This document shows, piece after piece, positions 58,330 to 64,000 of a stretch of 64,000 bases of DNA. The notes below the pieces were generated by a model. The model was given only the letters and a program-made list of their open reading frames with translations. It had not been told where the DNA came from and did no database searches. A program made the position numbers and the translations under genes. The DNA is from Aselliscus stoliczkanus (lineage: Eukaryota; Chordata; Mammalia; Chiroptera; Hipposideridae), in NCBI GenBank assembly GCA_033961575.1, contig CM066732.1, positions 83,569,687-83,633,686 on the forward strand, read 5' to 3'. Positions within the stretch are counted from its first letter, which is position 1; every line of letters begins with the position of its first letter.

Positions 58330-58960
58330 AAAGGTTCTTTCAGCTTCCCATCATGAACCTCTAAAATTCATTTTCCATAAAGCTGTCTGAGTTATCCTTT
58401 CAAAACATAAAATGGATGAAGTCACTCTTGTGCTTAAATCCCTCCAATGGCTTTACATCACACTGAAAATAAAATCCAATCACCTTACATTGGCCTACAA
58501 TGTTATGTTCTCTGCTGATCTCATCTCATACCTTTCTCATTCTTGTTCACAGTACTACAGCCAGGCTCTGCATCTTTGAACTCAATCAGCTTGCCTGGAA
58601 TAAAGTCTTTGCCATAGTTTATCTGCTGGTTCCTTCTGGTCAGTCAGATTACAGTGAAATTATTCCTTCCTCAGACAGGCAAATGTAGGCAAAAATATCT
58701 ATCCAGTCACTTTCTATTGGAACATACTCTGCAAGTTCCTTGATAGCACCTATCATTTCTGGTACTTTTGTTTAGTATTTTATTTTATTTTATTTTTTGT
58801 CTTCTCCAACACAATATAAGCTGTATGACAATGGGGATGGTGCTTGTCTTACTCACCTTTGAAACCAAAGTTTTGAAAATTGATTACACACAGTATGCAC
58901 TCAACAAAGATGTTAGAATAAATATCAGCACTTATCTCCCACTCATTTTGTCTAATTACT
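58330..58960 (+). mobile_element. L2 LINE 3' region
   Basis: 'ccataaagctgtctgagtt', 'aaatccctccaatggctt', 'aaaataaaatccaatcacc', 'cttgcctggaataaagtc', 'agcacctatcatttctgg', 'acaatataagctgtatgac', and 'agtatgcactcaacaaag'. A (TTTTA)n run at 58779 interrupts it. Confidence 0.75.
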
Positions 58961-59443
58961 TTTTATTTATTTTTTGTCAATAATCACTTACCCATATCTT
59001 AATGCAGAATTGATGCTGTCATCTCTCTTCTTGAAATTCTCTTGGCCTTTATATTTTATGCTATAGATGCTGGGTTTTCTTTCTACTTCCCCAATTCCTT
59101 CTCCAGTCCTCTAATTAAAAGATTGAGTTTCCCCAATTTACATGTAACTGTTATCATCTCTTTCTCACTATCTTCCTTGGGTAAGTCAAATACTGCCATT
59201 ATTCCAGTAGATGTGTCAAAGAAAAATTGCCACGGATAAGTCAAACAGGCAAGGAACACTTTATTCAAAACCATTGCAATGGAAGAGAGACTGAACTCAA
59301 CTCTGCTGAAGCCAAAGGCAAGACAATTTTAAGCACAGGGGCGGGGGTGGGGGGGGAGGCAGGGCGGGAGGGCTAGTTGGAAAAGTACTGGAGAGGGAGT
59401 GCTAGGGGGTGGGTTGATGAATGTGATTAAGCCATCTGTGTTT
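58961..59443. other. Unique sequence with a G-rich run
   Basis: G-rich plus strand at 59338-59408 (several runs of four or more G) could form a quadruplex; no gene seen. Confidence 0.45.
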
Positions 59444-59460
59444 GCTAATTGGCATTTATT

Positions 59461-59612
59461 TATTTATTTTTAAATTTTTTTAGCTGAACCATGCTGCCAC
59501 CTGTTGGCAGCTCAGTGGCAGCTCAGCTAGGGCCGGGAATCAAACCAGCGACCCTGTTGCTCAGAGCTCGCACACTTGAGTGAGCTATTAACTGAGCCAC
59601 TCAGCTGGCCCC
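59461..59612 (-). mobile_element. tRNA-derived SINE, VES-like type
   Basis: Minus-strand copy: head starts GGGGCCAGCTGAGTGGCTC, the body contains the Leu-type 'gagcaacagggtcgctggt' region, and the T/A tail is on the left. A 17-base target duplication with one mismatch (GCTAATTGGCATTTATT at 59444, GCTAATTGGCACTTATT at 59613) flanks it. Related to the SINE at 11998. Confidence 0.95.
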
Positions 59613-59709
59613 GCTAATTGGCACTTATTGAAGTTAAGCTCATGCCCTCCCAGAGACTCAGAGATAAATGTACTATATTTCTTCCTTTCTTTTTCTTTGA
59701 GTTCAGTTC

Positions 59710-60030
59710 TGTTTTTTCTTAATTTTTAAAAGAAGTTTTAGGTGTACAAAGTAATGTAATAGTTAGACATTTAAACCCCTCATAAAGTGATAACCCATCC
59801 CCTAAGCTACTACCCCTCTGACATCTTATATAGCTGTTACAATACCATCGACTATCTTTCTTATGTTGTACTCCACACCCCATGACTATATATACCTATA
59901 TATTTAGTTATAGTTGACATTCAATATTATTCCACTTCAGCTTCAGGTGTATAGTGCATTGGTCAGGCATCTACACAGCCTATGACATGATCCCCTTGAT
60001 AAGTCCAGTGCCCATCCAGCACCTTACATG
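59710..60030 (-). mobile_element. L1 3' UTR, minus strand
   Basis: 'ttttaggtgtacaaagtaat', 'aacccctcataaagtgataa', 'gttacaataccatcgacta', 'tacacctata'-like middle and 'cttcaggtgtatagtgcatt' are reverse-complement L1 3' UTR. Confidence 0.75.
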
Positions 60031-60405
60031 ATCTTTACAACATTCTTGATTCAAAGGGATGGCTCCCCAGGCCCTTGAGATAAACACTGCTGCATTATAA
60101 AACTGGCAAGAAGCTAGGAGAAGATTTATATCTTAAAGAGGCAGAGAAAGAATTTTCATTTGAAGTTTTATAAAGCAAATGCTTTAAGAAAAGAGAACTC
60201 AGAGTATTTACAATGCAAAAAATCTGTCTAAAGTTTAGTCAAGCTGAGGGGAACATTAAGGCCATGTTGGTCAGATGCATTTATCAGGTTGCATTCTGTA
60301 TTTTTATGTTCAGACCTGATGTCCTTGACAAGCTTAGATCTTGCATTTTCAGTTGCCTGTTGAATGTCTCTAGCTGGGTATCCCATTTTGACATCCAACT
60401 CTTCA
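60031..60405. other. Unique sequence
   Basis: Nothing recognised. Confidence 0.45.
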
Positions 60406-60409
60406 TATT

Positions 60410-60815
60410 TAAATTAACATATAAATGACATATAATGTGATATATTAGTTTTAGATGTATAACAATGATTTGATATATGTATATATTGCAAAATGATTGC
60501 CACAAGTTTAGTTAACATCCATCACCACACATAATTACAAATTCTTTGTCTTGTCATGAGAGCTTTTAAGGTTTGCTCTGTTAGCAACTTTCAAATATAC
60601 AATACAGTGTTGTTAACTCTAGTCACCATGCTGTACATTACCTCCTTAGGACTTGTTTATCTTAAAACTGGAAGTCTGTAGCTTTTGACCACCATCCCAC
60701 TGCACCCTTGTACCTAACCCTCACCCTCTTTCTTTGGCAGCTATCGGTCTGTTCTCTGTATCTATGAGTTCATTTTATTTATTTATTTTTAGAGATTCCA
60801 CACATGCATATGTGA
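60410..60815 (-). mobile_element. L1 3' UTR, minus strand (older type)
   Basis: 'ttttagatgtataacaatga', 'atatattgcaaaatgattgc', 'catccatcaccacacataat', 'ttgttaactctagtcacc', 'tagcttttgaccaccatcc', 'gagattccacacatgc'. Clear reverse-complement L1 3' UTR wording. Confidence 0.85.
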
Positions 60816-62230
60816 AAATCAGGATGAAGATGCCATTCTAGACACTCAGCATGCAGATGCCAAACTTCTCTATATATGTTTATGTATATGGGTTACATAT
60901 TCAAACTAGATCTATGGATAGTCAACATAACGAAAGGCATTTACAGAAACTAAATTGGTCAGTGTGTAACTAGCCTGCTCCATTTAGAGATGAGAAGCCC
61001 ATTAGATCTGGAAACATCCCAATTTTTACAGTATAGAGGAGTTATCTGTTCTTCTTTATACAGTGATATCTTATTGGGTTATTCTAATTTGTAGTCAACT
61101 ATAATATCTAAATCATTTACATTCATAAAGCAATGATAATCTTATATAATATTATATTATATTCTTAATATATATATTTAATATTATATTCATTTATTCC
61201 AGTCTCTACATGCTTGTTCAAAGTTTCATTTTTATAAAACTCCCTACATTTTCTATCTATACAAAATTATGCTTTATTGTTCTACATCAATTATTGGTAA
61301 GAGGTGAATTATATGCATGAACAAAATTCATGGCAAAGTGTAGTGATTATAACTTTCATTTCCTGGATTTTAGTATTTAAAATATAATGTGCTACTTTTA
61401 AATACTAAAATGCCAGTAATATACCACCAAAAATACCAGGAATATTTTTTTTGTTGTTTGTTTAATATTTTATTCATTTAGGTAATGCTAACTACCCTCC
61501 AAAATAAATCTGGCATCTTGGTGACTAAATTCAATACCAGTTTAGTTATTAATCAGATAAAACCCATTTGATAGTAGAAGTGTCTTCTAAAGTCAGTCCA
61601 AGCAGTGATAGCCAGCTTGCTGATTAGAAAAAAGAGGATGGAGAAAACACACCTGTTTCTTAAATGTTCTTTCCTGGAATTGACACAAAGCAATGAGAAC
61701 TAGTTACATGGCCACATCAGGTTTCAAGGGACCTGAGGCCCTATCCAGGCAACTGCTTCCCAACAACAATTCTACAGCATGAAACAGGATCACAGATCTT
61801 CAGCGTTCAGCTGGCATTTCCTGCTAGAAATACCCTTATTCAGGTGTTTAAGCAAAATCTGAAAACTTGGTAACTTACATCTTAAAATCAAGATCAGTGA
61901 CTCATTTGAATTATGCAAAAGGTCACACACTGGCATAGATAACAAGTATAGATAGACCTGTCTCTTTATAATAGTGTTAGTAAAAGCTTGTATTGGATGA
62001 ATCATTCTTTCTTGAATTTGAAGGATTCCAAACTAATATGGAAATTGATACAGGTAATTGAGCAATAAAATTCCCATCTACATAAAACTAAAGAAAATTG
62101 GATTTTTTTTTTTACAAATGTACAGTCCATTATAAGTTTCAAAATGTTTTTCAATAAATATCTTATTCAAGTTATAAAGTAAGAGTGAAAATTATTTATA
62201 GATGGAGTCAAAAGAAAATATTTGGAACTA
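60816..62230. other. Unique AT-rich sequence
   Basis: About 1.4 kb. A short mirror-like AT run lies at 61140-61200; no gene recognised. Confidence 0.45.
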
Positions 62231-62232
62231 CA

Positions 62233-62452
62233 ACAGGTGTTGGGAAACTACGGTCAATAGGATGAATCTGGCCAATAGGTTATATTATAACTAAAATCTT
62301 ATTGGAACAGAGTGATGCCTATTTACATACAGATTGCCTATGGCTGCCTTTACACATTGCCTTCTACAACATTAAGCAGCAGAATTAAGTAGTATACCCA
62401 GCAAAGCTGAACACATCTGGCCTTTAGAAAAATTGGCCAACCTCTGTACGAC
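62233..62452 (+). mobile_element. hAT-type non-autonomous DNA transposon (old)
   Basis: Starts CAGGTGTTGGGAAACTAC, has 'aaaatcttattggaacagag', 'gcctatttacatacagattg', 'cctatggctgcctttacac', and ends 'ttggccaacctctg', the complement of the start. This is the layout of a common old mammalian hAT repeat. The 8-base flanks match only partly. Confidence 0.65.
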
Positions 62453-62788
62453 AGGAATAACCATCTCCTCACCATTTCACCAACTAGTGTAAAACCAGGA
62501 AGAGGTTTATCAGCAGCTAGAGAAATTTGCACAAAAATACTCACTTAATTGAATAATGATGTGTTTGACCCCTTTTCTTATTAATCTCACACTTTTAAAA
62601 AATTCAAATAGCATTATATATTTTATTTTTCAATTTTAATGGCTAACTAAATTCCCTTTGTTTTAGATAATACTTGGCTTGTTATTTTGGGAGTATGTTA
62701 ATTATTTTATCTCCTAACAATTTATATTAGAAAGATAACATACTTTAATGCAGATTATAAATTCATGTTTTCATTAAAAATTTTAATA
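62453..62788. other. Unique AT-rich sequence
   Basis: Nothing recognised. Confidence 0.45.
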
Positions 62789-62790
62789 TA

Positions 62791-63121
62791 CAGATGGTGC
62801 CAAAAAATGTATACACATTTTAAGAAAGGAAAAACTGTATTAAAATTACACTGATGGTAACATTTTGAACACCTCTTGTAATTGCAGAAGTCAAATGTGA
62901 CTTGTATTCATCTTTTGTTATCGGTATATACTGAGTATTACAATTTTAATACTCTTTTTTTTTTTTTTTTGAGGCAGTGTCACTGGCCCTCATATGTGGG
63001 ACCCGAACTGGGGCTGCTGGCTTCCCAAATCAACGCTTAACCATTGCGCCACTCGGCCGGCCCTTAATACAGTTCTTTTCTTTCTTAAAATGTATATACA
63101 TTTTTTTGGGGGCACTCTCTG
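62791..63121 (+). mobile_element. Mariner-derived MITE, short subfamily, split by a SINE
   Basis: Starts CAGATGGTGCCAAAAAATG after TA and ends with the inverted form (GGGGGCACTCTCTGTG). It shares the internal join 'attaaaattac' to 'actgatggtaac' with the copy at 11812, and carries the transposase tail followed by TAA. Without the SINE it is about 220 bases. The right-hand TA has decayed to TG. Confidence 0.86.
62953..63063 (-). mobile_element. tRNA-derived SINE, head-only form, nested in a MITE
   Basis: Minus-strand copy starting GGGCCGGCC, B-box-like GGTTCGGGTCC, stopping at 'cactgcctc' and then the A-tail. A target duplication TTAATAC (62946-62952 and 63064-63070) lies in MITE sequence. 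Confidence 0.93.
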
Positions 63122-63124
63122 TGT

Positions 63125-63660
63125 TTATCAATTTTGCACTTAAATTGTTTTAGATATTGGTTCAATAAAGTATTTATAAATTTTAGTCAAAGTATCAGTT
63201 ATTCTCATTAAGCTTTAGTATTTCAATCACTAGAAAATGCCCACTATTCCATTGAGATGGATGTTTGAATTAAAGGAGGAATTAATCCAGTTGCCTATCC
63301 ATTCACACACTAAGTTTCTGACAAATACACACAGCTCCTTTAAGAAGCTTCAGAAAATGATTAGTAAATAAAAGCAATAGACACTGAATGAACGAAGAGT
63401 CTCTGAAGTCTGGGGATAGAAACCAGAGTAGAGTAATCACTGCCCTTCCTTGTGAGAGATGGATATGAGAAAAGCTGATCAGTGGTGGATGTCAGTCAAA
63501 GTAACTGCAAGGAAAAGTGGAAGTTCAGATTCAGATTCTAATTAACTAAAAACTTTGGAAAGGTGTTTCAGTTCCTCTGTCTTTGAGCTTTGGTTTCTTC
63601 AACTAATGAAGAAGGAACAGACTAGTGATTTTTCATATATATTAAATCTAATCTAAATTT
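63125..63660. other. Unique sequence, with a weak MIR-like part
   Basis: 'ggaaaggtgtttcagttcc' and 'gagctttggtttcttcaac' at 63550-63610 resemble MIR; otherwise nothing recognised. Confidence 0.4.

Positions 63661-63662
<2 letters not shown>

Positions 63663-63708
<46 letters not shown>
63663..63708. repeat. (CA)n microsatellite
   Basis: About 23 uninterrupted CA units. Confidence 0.97.
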
Positions 63709-63740
63709 TTTTTCCAAGACATTATGCTCTTATAGAGCAT

Positions 63741-63776
63741 AGATAGATAGATAGACAGATAGGTGATAAGATAGAT

Positions 63777-63818
<42 letters not shown>

Positions 63819-63839
63819 CAGATAGGTGATAAGATAGAT

Positions 63840-63870
<31 letters not shown>

Positions 63871-63911
63871 GATAGATAGATAGATGATAGATAGATGATA
63901 GATAGATAGGT

Positions 63912-63953
<42 letters not shown>

Positions 63954-63982
63954 CAGAAAGATAGGTGATAAGATGATAGATC
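63741..63982. repeat. Complex (GATA)n array
   Basis: About 240 bases of GATA units with recurring variants GACA, GGTGATAA and GATGATA. The block GACAGATAGGTGATAAGATA occurs twice (63754 and 63819 areas) and a near match occurs at the end, suggesting growth by duplication of larger blocks. The minus-strand frame of 88 codons (Tyr-Leu-Ser-Ile repeats) is a by-product. Confidence 0.97.
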
Positions 63983-64000
63983 TTCCCTTCTAACACATGG

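Noticed and set aside
63741..63982. CRISPR-like array
   Set aside because: The units are four bases with no spacers; this is a mammalian microsatellite.

Overview
This 64 kb window looks like non-coding nuclear DNA from a placental mammal. It is AT-rich and CpG-poor, with no CpG island and no recognisable host gene, exon chain or structural RNA gene. Long microsatellites are common, and layers of interspersed repeats fill much of it. Ancient elements shared by all placentals are present: L2 LINEs, MIR SINEs, MLT1 and MLT2 LTRs, old L1 3' ends and hAT fragments. On top of these are younger, lineage-specific elements. The tRNA-derived SINEs whose head begins GGGCCGGCC, and whose longer members end in an AATAAA-containing tail, match what I know of bat SINEs (VES-like and Rhin-1-like). 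Together with several mariner families, they suggest a bat, probably from the horseshoe-bat/leaf-nosed-bat branch. That assignment is an inference from repeat types, not from a gene.

Layout. 0-3.3 kb: an internally deleted L1 on the plus strand followed by an older L1 on the minus strand. 5-10.5 kb: L2 copies broken by a full-length SINE, a mariner deletion derivative and opposed (TG)n/(CA)n tracts. 10.4-13.6 kb: a full-length SINE, an L1 tail, a mariner MITE with a SINE nested in it, and an L2. 14.4 kb: a near-perfect 57-bp inverted repeat. 16-28 kb: mostly unique sequence with MIR, L2, MLT1 and L1 tails, including possible conserved non-coding DNA near 23 kb. 28-30.3 kb: two SINEs and a MITE. 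30-39 kb: mostly unique sequence with an MLT1, an MLT2 and MIRs. 39.6 kb: a dimeric SINE. 41.4 kb: a second copy of the same mariner deletion derivative. 43-46.3 kb: L2 and an L1 ORF2 fragment. 49.3 kb: another MITE. 50-55.9 kb: L2, MIR and unique sequence. 56-57.2 kb: a full-length but dead mariner. 58-64 kb: L2, a SINE, L1 tails, a hAT fragment, a MITE with a nested SINE, and a complex GATA array.

The protein-coding traces are decayed transposase and LINE sequence, plus one coding-like minus-strand fragment at 27.3-27.6 kb that I could not identify. Nothing here looks like a novel gene system. The most informative content is the transposon biology: two mariner-derived non-autonomous families whose copies share deletion breakpoints, a SINE form consisting only of the tRNA-like head and present in three copies with the same 3' boundary, a dimeric SINE, and the long hairpin.
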